A stretch of 64,000 bases of DNA, taken from NCBI RefSeq assembly GCF_009765785.1, contig NZ_LMUT01000003.1, positions 233,363-297,362 on the forward strand, in the 5' to 3' direction. The translations under genes were made by a program, and so were the position numbers. Under the pieces are notes generated by a model that was not told where the DNA came from, did no database searches, and was given only the letters and a program-made list of their open reading frames with translations. The DNA comes from Granulicella sp. L46 (lineage in GTDB: Bacteria; Acidobacteriota; Terriglobia; Terriglobales; Acidobacteriaceae). Positions 52,261 to 60,971 of this stretch are shown here, piece by piece (position 1 is the stretch's first letter; each line of letters opens with the position of its first letter).

Positions 52261-52761
52261 ATGGCCACCATCCCCAACTCGATCTTCACCCCCACCACCG
52301 CCGCCCGCTTTGACAAGCTAGCCACCATCTACCCCGTCAAGCGCTCCGCCCTCGTCCCCATGCTGCTCTACGCGCAGGACGAGATCGGCTACGTCTCAGA
52401 CCCGGTAGTCGCCGAGATCGCCCAACGCCTCGACCTCCTCGAACTCGACGTCCGCAACGTCCTCAGCTATTACTCCATGCTGCGCACCGTGCCAGCCGGC
52501 AAGTACAACGTGCAAGTCTGCACCAACATCTCCTGCATGCTCCGCGGCGGCTTCGAGCTTCTCGACCACTGCAAGCACACCCTCGGCATCGGCCACAAAG
52601 AAACCACCCCCGACGGCCTCTTCTCGCTCGAAGAAGTCGAGTGCATCGGCGCCTGCTGCTGGGCACCCGCCGTTCAGGTCAACTACGACTTCCACGACGA
52701 CCTAACCCCGGAAAAGATGGACGCAGTCCTCGACAGCTACCGCGCACGAGAGCCCAAGTAG
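52261..52761 (+). CDS. nuoE: NADH-quinone oxidoreductase subunit E
   Basis: The 24-kDa thioredoxin-like subunit carrying the 2Fe-2S cluster N1a. The four ligands are C87, C92, C128 and C132 (VCTNISC and ECIGACC). The 166-residue length is normal and the N-terminal helical region (LVPMLLYAQDEIGYVSDPVVAEIAQRL) fits the family. No good Shine-Dalgarno sequence is present; the AACTGA repeat occupies the place where it would be. Confidence 0.95.
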   Translation: MATIPNSIFTPTTAARFDKLATIYPVKRSALVPMLLYAQDEIGYVSDPVVAEIAQRLDLLELDVRNVLSYYSMLRTVPAGKYNVQVCTNISCMLRGGFELLDHCKHTLGIGHKETTPDGLFSLEEVECIGACCWAPAVQVNYDFHDDLTPEKMDAVLDSYRAREPK

Positions 52762-52814
52762 CACATAAGAAATCGCGTAAACTGGAAGTTCCACGGTAAG
52801 GATCAGGATCACGA

Positions 52815-54149
52815 ATGCCAACTCTCGTCTCACATCCCGATGAAGTGAAGGTCCTCTCCAAACGCTTTGGCCTGGGTGCCGCAGACATCGACAAGTACAT
52901 CGAGCTAGACGGCTACAAGGCGACCCAGAAAGCCATCGCCGAAGGCCCCGAGTGGATCATCAACACCATGAAAGCCTCCGGCCTCCGCGGCCGTGGCGGC
53001 GCCGGCTTCCCTACCGGCATGAAGTGGTCCTTCGTCCCCAAAGTCTCCGAGAAGCCCAAATACATCCTCGTCAACGGCGATGAATCCGAGCCCGGCACCT
53101 GCAAAGATCACCTGGTCTTCCGCGAGGACCCCCACGCCGTCATCGAAGGCACCATCATCGCCGGCCTCGCCATCGGCTCGAAGATGGGCTTCATCTACTT
53201 ACGCGGCGAGTACCGCTACCTCCTCAACATCGTGGAAAAAGCAGTAGCCGACGCGTACGCAAAAGGCTTCCTCGGCAAAAACATCTTCGGCAATGAAGGC
53301 GTCGACTTCGACATCATCACCCAGACCGGCGCCGGCGCCTACGAGGTAGGCGAAGAGTCCGCCCTCATGGAATCTCTCGAAGGCAAGCGCGGCATCCCTC
53401 GCATCAAGCCGCCCTTCCCCGCCGTTGTCGGCCTCTATGGTGGCCCCACCGTCATCAACAACGCCGAAACCATCGCGAACGCCCCGCACATCCTCCTCAT
53501 GGGTGGCGAAGCCTTCGCCAAGCTAGGCACGGAACGCAACGGCGGCACGCGCCTTTTCGGCATCTCGGGCCACGTAGAACGCCCCGGAGTCTATGAGCTT
53601 CCGATGGGGTATTCGCTAAGAAAAGCCATCTACGACGTAGCCGGCGGCATCAAGGACGGCAAGCAGCTCAAGGCCGTAGTCCCCGGCGGCGCATCCTGCC
53701 CCATCCTCAAAGCCGACGAAATCGACATTGGCCTAGACTTCGACCAGATGGCCAAAGCCGGCACCATGCTAGGCTCCGGCGGCATCGTCGTCCTCGACGA
53801 AACCGTCTCCATCGTAGAATTCGCCCTCCGCACCATCCGCTTCTACCAGCACGAATCCTGCGGCTGGTGTATCCCCTGCCGCGAAGGCACGGACTGGATC
53901 AAGAAGACCCTCACCCGCTTCCACGCCGGCGGCGGCACGAAAAAAGACATCGACAACATCCAGTACATCGCCGACAACATGATGGGCCGCACCTTCTGCC
54001 CCCTCGGCGACGCGGCCGCCATGCCCACGCTAGGCTTCGTCAAAAAGTTCCGCTCCGAGTTCGAGGACTACTTAGCCGGCGCCCGCCCAGCCAACCCCCT
54101 CATCCAGATCCAACCAGTCGGCGAACCCGAACACGCAGGAGCCCACTAG
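52815..54149 (+). CDS. nuoF: NADH-quinone oxidoreductase subunit F
   Basis: The 51-kDa subunit that binds NADH, FMN and cluster N3. The glycine-rich GLRGRGGAGFPTGMKW (57-71) forms the FMN/NADH site, with the conserved NGDESEPGTCKDH next. N3 ligands are C349, C352, C355 and C395 (ESCGWCIPC, TFCPLGD). The length of 444 is typical. It lies 53 bp after nuoE and three bases before nuoG. Confidence 0.97.
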   Translation: MPTLVSHPDEVKVLSKRFGLGAADIDKYIELDGYKATQKAIAEGPEWIINTMKASGLRGRGGAGFPTGMKWSFVPKVSEKPKYILVNGDESEPGTCKDHLVFREDPHAVIEGTIIAGLAIGSKMGFIYLRGEYRYLLNIVEKAVADAYAKGFLGKNIFGNEGVDFDIITQTGAGAYEVGEESALMESLEGKRGIPRIKPPFPAVVGLYGGPTVINNAETIANAPHILLMGGEAFAKLGTERNGGTRLFGISGHVERPGVYELPMGYSLRKAIYDVAGGIKDGKQLKAVVPGGASCPILKADEIDIGLDFDQMAKAGTMLGSGGIVVLDETVSIVEFALRTIRFYQHESCGWCIPCREGTDWIKKTLTRFHAGGGTKKDIDNIQYIADNMMGRTFCPLGDAAAMPTLGFVKKFRSEFEDYLAGARPANPLIQIQPVGEPEHAGAH

Positions 54150-54152
54150 ACA

Positions 54153-56498
54153 ATGGCTGACGTAACCTTCATCGTAGACGGAAAAACCCTCACCGCCCCC
54201 GCAGGCACGCTCCTCATCGAAGCCTGCAAGTCCCACGGCATCGAGATTCCCGCCTTCTGTTACTACCCTGGCCTCTCTCTCCAGGCCGCCTGCCGCATGT
54301 GCGTAGTCCGCATCGAGAAGCAACCCAAACTCGCCACCGCCTGCACCACAACGGTAGCCGAGGGCATGAATGTCACCACCGAATCCCCCGAAATCGCCCA
54401 GGCCCGCAAGGCCACTCTCCAACTCCTGCTCGGCAACCATCCCCTCGACTGCCCCGTCTGCGATGCTGGCGGCGAGTGCGAACTCCAGGACATGACCTTC
54501 AAGTACGGCGCCGCCGACAGTTTCTACGCGGAGCCCAAGAATCACCGCGACGAGCAGAAGTGGTCGCCCGTCGTCTACTTCGACCGCCCCCGCTGCATCC
54601 TCTGCTACCGCTGCGTCCGCATGTGCGGCGAAGGCATGGACATCTTCGCCCTCGGCGTCCAGAACCGCGGCAGCTCCTCCGTCATCGCCCCCAACATCCC
54701 CGCGCAGCTCTCCGGCGTAGTCGAGAACGGCACCGAGCTAGCCCAGCTCGACTGCGAACAATGCGGCATGTGCATCGACGCCTGCCCCGTAGGCGCGCTT
54801 ACCTCCGGCACCTACCGCTACAAGACCCGCCCCTGGGAGATGAACCACACCGCCACCGTCTGCACCCACTGCGGCGACGGCTGCAAGACCACCCTCGGCG
54901 TTCGCTCCGTCTCCGACGGCTCCGAAATAGTACGCGGCGATAACCGCGACAAGTCCGGCATGAACGGCGACTTCCTCTGCAACAAAGGTCGCTACGCCTT
55001 CGACTTCGCCAACAACATCGAGCGCCTCACCTCCCCGCTCATCCGCAAGGATGGCAAGCTAACACCTGTCTCCTGGGACGAAGCCCTAACCTTCGCCGGC
55101 AACAAACTCCGCGACCTCCGCCAGGACCGCGGCCCCAACAGCATCGGCGTCATCGGCTCCAACCGCACCACCAACGAGGAAAACTACCTCCTTCAGAAGT
55201 TCGCCCGCACCGTCATCGGCACCAACAACATCGACCACCACCGCACAGCCGACTTCGTTACCCTCGCCACTTCTCTCCAAGGCGCCACCGGCCGCTTCGC
55301 CTCCCAGCACGACGTCGAGAAATCCCCCGCCATCCTCCTCGTAGGCGGCGATCCCACCAACCAGGCCCCACTCACTGCCTGGAACATCCGCACCAACGTC
55401 CGCCACAACAACGCCCGCATCTACATCGCCAATCACGAAGGGATTAAGCTCCGTCGCCAGGCCAAGGCTTTCGTTCAGGTCGCGCCTTTCGGCTACGGAG
55501 CCTTCATCGAATCTCTCAAGGCCGACAATGACTTCGCCAAGTCTCTCCACGCCGAAGAGCAGCTAGTCGTGGTCGTAGGCAACGAACTTCGCGGCGGCGA
55601 ACTCGCCAGCCTCATCAAGGCCCTCCCCCACGCCAAGTTCGCTCTCCTCGCCGACTACGCCAACTCCCGCGGCGCCTCCGACATGGGCCTCCTTCCCGAC
55701 GTGCTCCCCGGCTACCAGTCCCTCGCCGGCAGCACCATCGCCAACGAATACGCCGCCGCAGACACTCCCGGCCTCGACCTCCTCGCAATGTTCGACGCCG
55801 CAGCCGCCGGCAACCTCTCGGCCCTCTACGTAGTCGGCTCGAACCCCGTCAAGCGCTACGGCATCGACGCCGTCACGCTCAAATCCACCTTCCTCATCGT
55901 GCAGGATCTCTTCCTCACCGAGACCGCCGCACTCGCCGACGTAGTCTTCCCCGCCGCCAACCTATACGAGAAATCCGGCTCCGTCACCAACTCCTACGGC
56001 GACCTCCAGCTCGTCTCGAAAGCCGCCGACAAAGCAGGCACCCGCTCCGACTTCGAGCTCATCGTTCGCCTCGCCGGCCACATGGGACACGACCTCAAAA
56101 CCCTCGTCCCCTTTGGCAAAGGTCTCCGCTCCGACATGGGCCAGTCCCGCGGCGCGCAGTCTGGCGAAGCCGATCGCCACAGCGTCTGGATGACCGCCAA
56201 CAACCTCGAGCCCAAGACCAGCCCATTCGATCCCTTCGCCATCCTCGACGAAATCCAGCGCCTCGTCCCAGGCTACGACAAGCTCCTCCGCCTCCAACTT
56301 CTCAGTGGCAACGATCAACACATTTCCCCTTCCGCCTCAGGCCTAGTCCAGATCACCACCTCTCGCAAGGACCTCGTCCTTCCCAGCGCGGACACCCTCT
56401 TCACCTCCGGCTCCCTCACCCGCTACTCGCCCATGCTCCAGGACGTCCAGCGCCACCAATCCACCGAAGTAGCCGACCACCTGGCCTCCGCCGACTGA
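54153..56498 (+). CDS. nuoG: NADH-quinone oxidoreductase subunit G
   Basis: The 75-kDa Fe-S subunit, 781 residues. N1b ligands are C36, C47, C50 and C64. N5 ligands are H96, C100, C103 and C109. N4 is built from C148, C151, C154 and C211, with C158, C201, C204 and C207 forming a second ferredoxin-like set. C237, C240, C244 and C276 match the additional N7 site present only in some bacteria. The rest is the degenerate molybdopterin-oxidoreductase domain (SWDEALTFAGNKL, GVIGSNRTTNEENYLLQKFAR). The C-terminal 80 residues are poorly conserved. Confidence 0.96.
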   Translation: MADVTFIVDGKTLTAPAGTLLIEACKSHGIEIPAFCYYPGLSLQAACRMCVVRIEKQPKLATACTTTVAEGMNVTTESPEIAQARKATLQLLLGNHPLDCPVCDAGGECELQDMTFKYGAADSFYAEPKNHRDEQKWSPVVYFDRPRCILCYRCVRMCGEGMDIFALGVQNRGSSSVIAPNIPAQLSGVVENGTELAQLDCEQCGMCIDACPVGALTSGTYRYKTRPWEMNHTATVCTHCGDGCKTTLGVRSVSDGSEIVRGDNRDKSGMNGDFLCNKGRYAFDFANNIERLTSPLIRKDGKLTPVSWDEALTFAGNKLRDLRQDRGPNSIGVIGSNRTTNEENYLLQKFARTVIGTNNIDHHRTADFVTLATSLQGATGRFASQHDVEKSPAILLVGGDPTNQAPLTAWNIRTNVRHNNARIYIANHEGIKLRRQAKAFVQVAPFGYGAFIESLKADNDFAKSLHAEEQLVVVVGNELRGGELASLIKALPHAKFALLADYANSRGASDMGLLPDVLPGYQSLAGSTIANEYAAADTPGLDLLAMFDAAAAGNLSALYVVGSNPVKRYGIDAVTLKSTFLIVQDLFLTETAALADVVFPAANLYEKSGSVTNSYGDLQLVSKAADKAGTRSDFELIVRLAGHMGHDLKTLVPFGKGLRSDMGQSRGAQSGEADRHSVWMTANNLEPKTSPFDPFAILDEIQRLVPGYDKLLRLQLLSGNDQHISPSASGLVQITTSRKDLVLPSADTLFTSGSLTRYSPMLQDVQRHQSTEVADHLASAD

Positions 56499-56515
56499 GA
56501 ATTGATAGCGATCCG

Positions 56516-57577
56516 ATGAGCCACCTGAACAACTTCGAAATCTTCCTTCTGCTCACGATCGTCAAGATCGCCATCGTGCTGATGATCACGCTGATGGCAG
56601 TCGCGTACACGGTCCTGCTCGAACGAAAAGTTCTTGGCCGCCTCCAGAACCGCTGGGGACCCTCCCGCGTCGGCCCCTTCGGCCTTGCGCAGCCCCTGGT
56701 CGACGGCCTCAAGCTCTTCCTCAAGGAAGACATGATGCCGCTCGCCGTCGAGCGTCCCCTTTTCGTCATCGCCCCCATCATCGCCCTCGGCTGCGCGCTC
56801 ATCTCCATCGCCGTCGTTCCCTTCGGCGCAGTCACCCTGGTCCACGGCGTCGACCTCTTCCAGATCGCCAACCTCAACATCGGCCTGCTCGTCATCCTCG
56901 GCGTCACCAGCATCGGCGTCTACGGCGTCGCACTCTCCGGCTGGAGCTCTAACAGCAAGTACTCGCTCTTCGGCTCACTGCGCTCCACCGCCCAGATGAT
57001 CAGCTACGAACTAGCTCTCGGCCTCTCGCTCGTAGGAGTAGTTCTCCGCGCCCAGTCGCTCTCCCTGCGCGACATCGTCGCCTCCCAGTCCGCGCACGGC
57101 GCCATCTCCTGGAACGTCTTTGGCGGATTCCAGTTCATCGCCTTTTTCATCTATCTCATGGCCGCCTACGCCGAGACCAACCGCTCGCCCTTCGATCTCT
57201 CCGAGGCCGAATCCGAGCTAGTCGCCGGCTATCACACCGAGTACTCCTCCATGAAGTTCGCCATGTTCTTCATGGCCGAATACGCCAACATGATCACCGT
57301 CTCCTGCGTCGCCACCCTGCTCTTCCTCGGCGGCGCCTCCAGCCCCTTCGGCCACCTCTTCGACCACGTCGCCTCCGGCATCGTCGGCACCGCCCTCTTC
57401 TCCATCTTCTGGTTTGTCGCCAAAGTCTTCTCGTTCCTCTTGCTCTATATCTGGGTGCGCGGCACGCTGCCCCGCTTCCGCTACGACCAGCTCATGGCTT
57501 TCGGCTGGAAGTTCCTTCTACCGGTCGCGATGGTCAACATCCTCGCCACCGCTCTAGCGCTCACGTATCACGGCTAA
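56516..57577 (+). CDS. nuoH: NADH-quinone oxidoreductase subunit H
   Basis: The membrane subunit that forms the quinone tunnel entrance, 353 residues and about eight helices. The family signatures LLERKVLGRLQNRWGPSRVGPFGLAQPLVDGLKLFLKED and AAYAETNRSPFDLSEAESELVAGYHTEYSSMKFAMFFMAEY are complete, with the conserved acidic residues of the E-channel. In most operons nuoI follows directly; here a 73-bp spacer leads to nuoJ. Confidence 0.96.
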   Translation: MSHLNNFEIFLLLTIVKIAIVLMITLMAVAYTVLLERKVLGRLQNRWGPSRVGPFGLAQPLVDGLKLFLKEDMMPLAVERPLFVIAPIIALGCALISIAVVPFGAVTLVHGVDLFQIANLNIGLLVILGVTSIGVYGVALSGWSSNSKYSLFGSLRSTAQMISYELALGLSLVGVVLRAQSLSLRDIVASQSAHGAISWNVFGGFQFIAFFIYLMAAYAETNRSPFDLSEAESELVAGYHTEYSSMKFAMFFMAEYANMITVSCVATLLFLGGASSPFGHLFDHVASGIVGTALFSIFWFVAKVFSFLLLYIWVRGTLPRFRYDQLMAFGWKFLLPVAMVNILATALALTYHG

Positions 57578-57650
57578 TCCAATGCAATCCATTTACAATC
57601 AGCACGAAACATCACGGCCCATACGCACTCTCTGGAATCGATAGTCCCCG

Positions 57651-58157
57651 ATGGAAATCGCACTCTTCCTCATCTTCGGTTTACTGGCAGTCGCAGGAGC
57701 TCTCAACCTCCTCTTCCAGCGCCATCCCATCAACTCGGCGCTCTCGCTGGTCGTCGTCATGATGTCCCTCGCCGTCCTCTACTGGTCTCTCGGTGCCGAG
57801 TTCCTCGCCGCCGCCCAGGTCATCGTCTACGCCGGCGCGGTCATGGTGCTCTTCATCTTCGTTGTCATGCTGCTCAACGCCGGTGAAGAAGAACGCTCCC
57901 ACGGCTCAAAGATCGCATACATCGCCGGCATCCCTGGCGCCGCCGCCATCTTCTGCCTGCTCAGCTTCGTCTTCCTCTCCGAGCGCAGCCACCTCGGCGC
58001 CACCCCCCTCGGCGGCTATCTCTCGAGCGCCGTCTCCAACATCTCCGAGATCTCGCACACTCTCTTCACCTCTCTGCTTCTGCCCTTCGAAGTCACCTCC
58101 ATCCTCATCCTCGTCGCCATCCTAGGCGCCGTCGTTCTTGCACGAAAGGAGCTCTAA
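57651..58157 (+). CDS. nuoJ: NADH-quinone oxidoreductase subunit J
   Basis: A five-helix membrane subunit, 168 residues. The core [29 protein letters not shown] contains the conserved Tyr-Ala-Gly-Ala stretch with its pi-bulge region. The last helix ends [22 protein letters not shown], as is usual. An AAGGAG within its last codons serves the next small gene. Confidence 0.94.
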   Translation: MEIALFLIFGLLAVAGALNLLFQRHPINSALSLVVVMMSLAVLYWSLGAEFLAAAQVIVYAGAVMVLFIFVVMLLNAGEEERSHGSKIAYIAGIPGAAAIFCLLSFVFLSERSHLGATPLGGYLSSAVSNISEISHTLFTSLLLPFEVTSILILVAILGAVVLARKEL

Positions 58158-58159
58158 CT

Positions 58160-58267
58160 ATGACCATTCCCTGCGGCGGTTTTTATGTTCTCTCGACTGC
58201 GTGGATGGCGCTTGTTCTCTGCGGCGTCGTAGGTGTCATCCTCGTCAAGAAGCTGGGGAGACACTAA
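58160..58267 (+). CDS. Conserved-looking 35-residue membrane peptide between nuoJ and nuoK
   Basis: An ATG two bases after the nuoJ stop, with AAGGAG nine bases upstream, opens a 35-codon frame ending two bases before the nuoK ATG. The peptide starts [20 protein letters not shown] and ends in a Lys/Arg-rich KKLGRH, with one hydrophobic helix (about 8-29). GGGGAG near its end is the ribosome site of nuoK, so all three genes are coupled. Nothing is recognised by similarity. The tight packing argues that it is translated and inserted in the membrane with complex I. Confidence 0.65.
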   Translation: MTIPCGGFYVLSTAWMALVLCGVVGVILVKKLGRH

Positions 58268-58269
58268 GC

Positions 58270-58572
58270 ATGGTGCCCATCGCCTATTACCTCGTCCTCG
58301 CTGCCGTGCTCTTCTGCATCGGCATCGCGGCGTTTCTCATCAAGCGCAACGTCATCACGATCTTCATGTCCATCGAGCTCATGCTCAACGCCGTCAACCT
58401 CACCTTCGTCGCCTTCGCCCACATGTGGCACCAGGTCTCCGGCCAGATCTTCGTCTTCTTCGTCATGGTCGTCGCCGCTGCAGAAGCTGCCGTCGGCCTC
58501 GCCATCATCATCGCGCTCTTCCGTGTTCGCCAGACCCTCAACGTCGACCAGATCGACCTATTGAAGAATTAG
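58270..58572 (+). CDS. nuoK: NADH-quinone oxidoreductase subunit K
   Basis: A three-helix antiporter-related membrane subunit, 100 residues. The core [25 protein letters not shown] carries the essential Glu of [11 protein letters not shown] and the second membrane Glu in [17 protein letters not shown]. The ATG at 58270 is two bases after the small gene and has GGGGAG upstream. A 232-bp repeat-filled spacer separates it from nuoL. Confidence 0.95.
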   Translation: MVPIAYYLVLAAVLFCIGIAAFLIKRNVITIFMSIELMLNAVNLTFVAFAHMWHQVSGQIFVFFVMVVAAAEAAVGLAIIIALFRVRQTLNVDQIDLLKN

Positions 58573-58775
58573 CCATTGCTTTTGCCGTTGTCGTCGCTGT
58601 TGCTTTTCTCGTTGCTTTTGCTTTTGTCGTTGCAAGTTTTTCGCCGTCATCCTGAGCGAAGCGAAAGACCCCCATATTTGCTTTTGTTGTTGCTCTTGCC
58701 TTTGTTGTTGCTTCCGCCCTTGCTCTTGCCCTTGTTTTTCTTTCTGTCATTCCCTCCGGGAATCTGCTTCTAGCC
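58573..58775 (+). repeat. Composite intergenic repeat inside the nuo operon
   Basis: The nuoK-nuoL spacer contains a degenerate TTGCTT/TTGTCG tract (58577-58632). Then comes a GTCATCCTGAGCGAAGCGAA module ending GACCCCC (58646-58675), then a second TTGCTC/TTGCCC tract (58678-58735), then a GTCATTCCC/GGGAATCTGCTTCT hairpin (58738-58771). No promoter or gene was recognised. Confidence 0.85.
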
Positions 58776-58804
58776 TTTAGCACCTCGCACCACGAATCTC
58801 GCAT

Positions 58805-60850
58805 ATGAACCCTCAACTGCTCTGGCTCATCCCGATCCTTCCCTTCGCCGGCTTCCTGCTAAACGGAACCATCGGCCGCAAGCTGCCCCGCGCCCTCGTC
58901 GCGACCATCGCCCTGCTCTTCACCGCGGCCCCTGCCTTCATCGTCGCGCAACTCTGGATCTTCATGAAGTCGGCCGGAGCGCCCCTCGCCCTCTCGGTCA
59001 TGAGCCGCCCCTGGATCGCCGTCTCTGGCTTTCAAGTCAATTTCGCCTTTACCGTCGACCACCTCACCCTCGTCATGCTCGGCATCATCACCGGCGTCGG
59101 CTTCCTCATCCACATCTATTCGGTCGGCTACATGGCGCACGAAGAAGGCTACTGGCGCTTCTTCGCCTACCTCAACCTCTTCATGTTTTTCATGCTGGTC
59201 CTGGTCCTCGCCTCCAGCTTCCTCCTGCTCTTCGTCGGCTGGGAGGGTGTAGGTCTCGCCTCCTACCTGCTCATCGGCTTCTACTTCACCAAGGATTCAG
59301 CCGCGAACGCCGGCAAGAAAGCCTTCATCGTCAACCGCGTCGGCGACTTCGGCTTCCTCCTCGCGATGTTCCTCCTGGTCGCCCACTACGGCACCCTCGA
59401 CTTCAGCACCATCTTCGAGCAAATAGCCGCGTCGCCTCTCAGCGGAGGCATCTTCACGGCCATAGCCCTCCTCCTCGTCCTCGGAGCCACCGGCAAGTCC
59501 GCGCAGATCCCCCTCTACATCTGGCTGCCCGACGCGATGGAGGGCCCCACTCCCGTCTCCGCCCTCATCCACGCGGCCACCATGGTCACGGCCGGCATCT
59601 ACATGGTCGCCCGTTGCCACGTCCTCTTCGACCACTCCCCCGCAGCCCTCACCGTCGTAGCCTGCATCGGCGCAGCGACCGCCCTCTTCGCCGCTACCAT
59701 CGGTCTAGTCCAGCACGACATCAAGCGAGTCCTCGCCTACTCCACGGTCTCGCAGCTTGGCTACATGTTCCTGGCCTGCGGCGTCGGAGACTACTCGGCC
59801 GGCATCTTCCACCTCATGACCCACGCCTTCTTCAAGGGTTTGCTCTTCCTCGCCGCCGGCAGCGTCATTCATGCCCTCTCCGGCGAACAAGACATGCGGA
59901 ATATGGGCGGCCTCCGCAAGCGCATCCCCATCACCTTTTGGACCATGTCCGCCGGCGTCTTCGCCATCTCCGGCATCTTCCCCTTCGCCGGCTTCTACTC
60001 CAAGGACGAGATCCTCTACGACACCGCCACCTCAGGCAGCCCCCTCCACCTCCTTCTCTGGTTCGTAGGCCTTCTCACCGCCGGCCTAACCTCTTTCTAC
60101 ATGTTCCGCCTCTGGTTCAAGACCTTCTTCGGCGCCGCACGCTTCGAAGAGCGCGGCCCCACCCACGACTACGATCTCCACGCCGGCCATCTAGCCGCCG
60201 TCCACGCCAGCAAGTCCTCAACCCTGACGCTCGAAGCCGAGCCCGAACCCAGCCACGCCCTCGCTCACGGCATCCACGAGTCCCCCTGGGTCATGACCCT
60301 CCCCCTCATCATCCTCGCCATCCTCTCGCTCATTGGCGGATGGGTCGGCATCCCCGAAGCCCTCGGCGGCCACAACGAGTTCGATCACTTCCTAGCCCCC
60401 GTCTTCAACGCCGGCCTCGACATCGCCGCCAATCCCGCGCACTTCTTCATGGAGCGCGTCGACGCCATCGTCTCCCTTCTCGTCGCGCTGACGGGTGCCT
60501 TCATCGCCTGGTACTTCTATTGCTACAAGCCCGGTACCGCCGCCGCCCTCGCTGCAAAGTACCGCCGCCTCTACTCCCTCCTCGACCACAAATACTGGGT
60601 CGACGAAATCTACGGCCGCTTCATCATCACGCCCATCCTCGTCATCTCGCGCCTCATCCTCAACGGCCTCATCGACGGCGGCATCGTCCAGGGCACCGCC
60701 GCCGGCCTCGCTGCCTCCACCCGCAGCGGCGGCTGGCTCGTCCGCCGCATCCAGTCAGGAAACATTCGCTCCTACGCCGGCTGGCTAGCCGCCGGCGCCG
60801 CCGTAGTCATCGCCATCGTCCTCTTCGGTCACCACGGAATACCGCACTAG
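58805..60850 (+). CDS. nuoL: NADH-quinone oxidoreductase subunit L
   Basis: The distal antiporter-like proton channel with the long lateral helix, 681 residues. Family blocks include FAFTVDHLTLVMLGIITGVGFLIHIYSVGYM, GWEGVGLASYLLIGFYF, TGKSAQIPLYIWLPDAMEGPTPVSALIHAATMVTAGIYMVAR and the Lys-bearing DIKRVLAYSTVSQLGYMFLACG. The C-terminal lateral helix and anchor (KYWVDEIYGRFIITP) are present. A polar His-rich insertion (about 440-495, THDYDLHAGHLAAVHASKSS) is longer than in many homologues. No clear Shine-Dalgarno sequence precedes the ATG. Confidence 0.96.
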   Translation: MNPQLLWLIPILPFAGFLLNGTIGRKLPRALVATIALLFTAAPAFIVAQLWIFMKSAGAPLALSVMSRPWIAVSGFQVNFAFTVDHLTLVMLGIITGVGFLIHIYSVGYMAHEEGYWRFFAYLNLFMFFMLVLVLASSFLLLFVGWEGVGLASYLLIGFYFTKDSAANAGKKAFIVNRVGDFGFLLAMFLLVAHYGTLDFSTIFEQIAASPLSGGIFTAIALLLVLGATGKSAQIPLYIWLPDAMEGPTPVSALIHAATMVTAGIYMVARCHVLFDHSPAALTVVACIGAATALFAATIGLVQHDIKRVLAYSTVSQLGYMFLACGVGDYSAGIFHLMTHAFFKGLLFLAAGSVIHALSGEQDMRNMGGLRKRIPITFWTMSAGVFAISGIFPFAGFYSKDEILYDTATSGSPLHLLLWFVGLLTAGLTSFYMFRLWFKTFFGAARFEERGPTHDYDLHAGHLAAVHASKSSTLTLEAEPEPSHALAHGIHESPWVMTLPLIILAILSLIGGWVGIPEALGGHNEFDHFLAPVFNAGLDIAANPAHFFMERVDAIVSLLVALTGAFIAWYFYCYKPGTAAALAAKYRRLYSLLDHKYWVDEIYGRFIITPILVISRLILNGLIDGGIVQGTAAGLAASTRSGGWLVRRIQSGNIRSYAGWLAAGAAVVIAIVLFGHHGIPH

Positions 60851-60950
60851 CTTTCGCCGTTGTTGTTGAACTCGCTTTTCACTAGCTTTTGCCCTTGTCG
60901 TTGCACTTGCTTTTCTGGCTGTCATTCCGAGCGTAGCGAGGAACCCGCTT
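60851..60950 (+). repeat. Intergenic repeat between nuoL and nuoM
   Basis: A degenerate TTGTTG/TTGCCC/TTGTCG tract (60858-60910) followed by a GTCATTCCGAGCGTAGCGAG module with GAACCCGCTT (60921-60950). TTCC and GGAA form the base of its small hairpin. The second such element inside the nuo operon. Confidence 0.8.
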
Positions 60951-60971
60951 CCTGAACCACCTAAGAACTCA

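Noticed and set aside
57578..57650. Hidden nuoI between nuoH and nuoJ
   Set aside because: The 73-base spacer has no ferredoxin motif in any frame, and NuoI needs about 130-180 codons.
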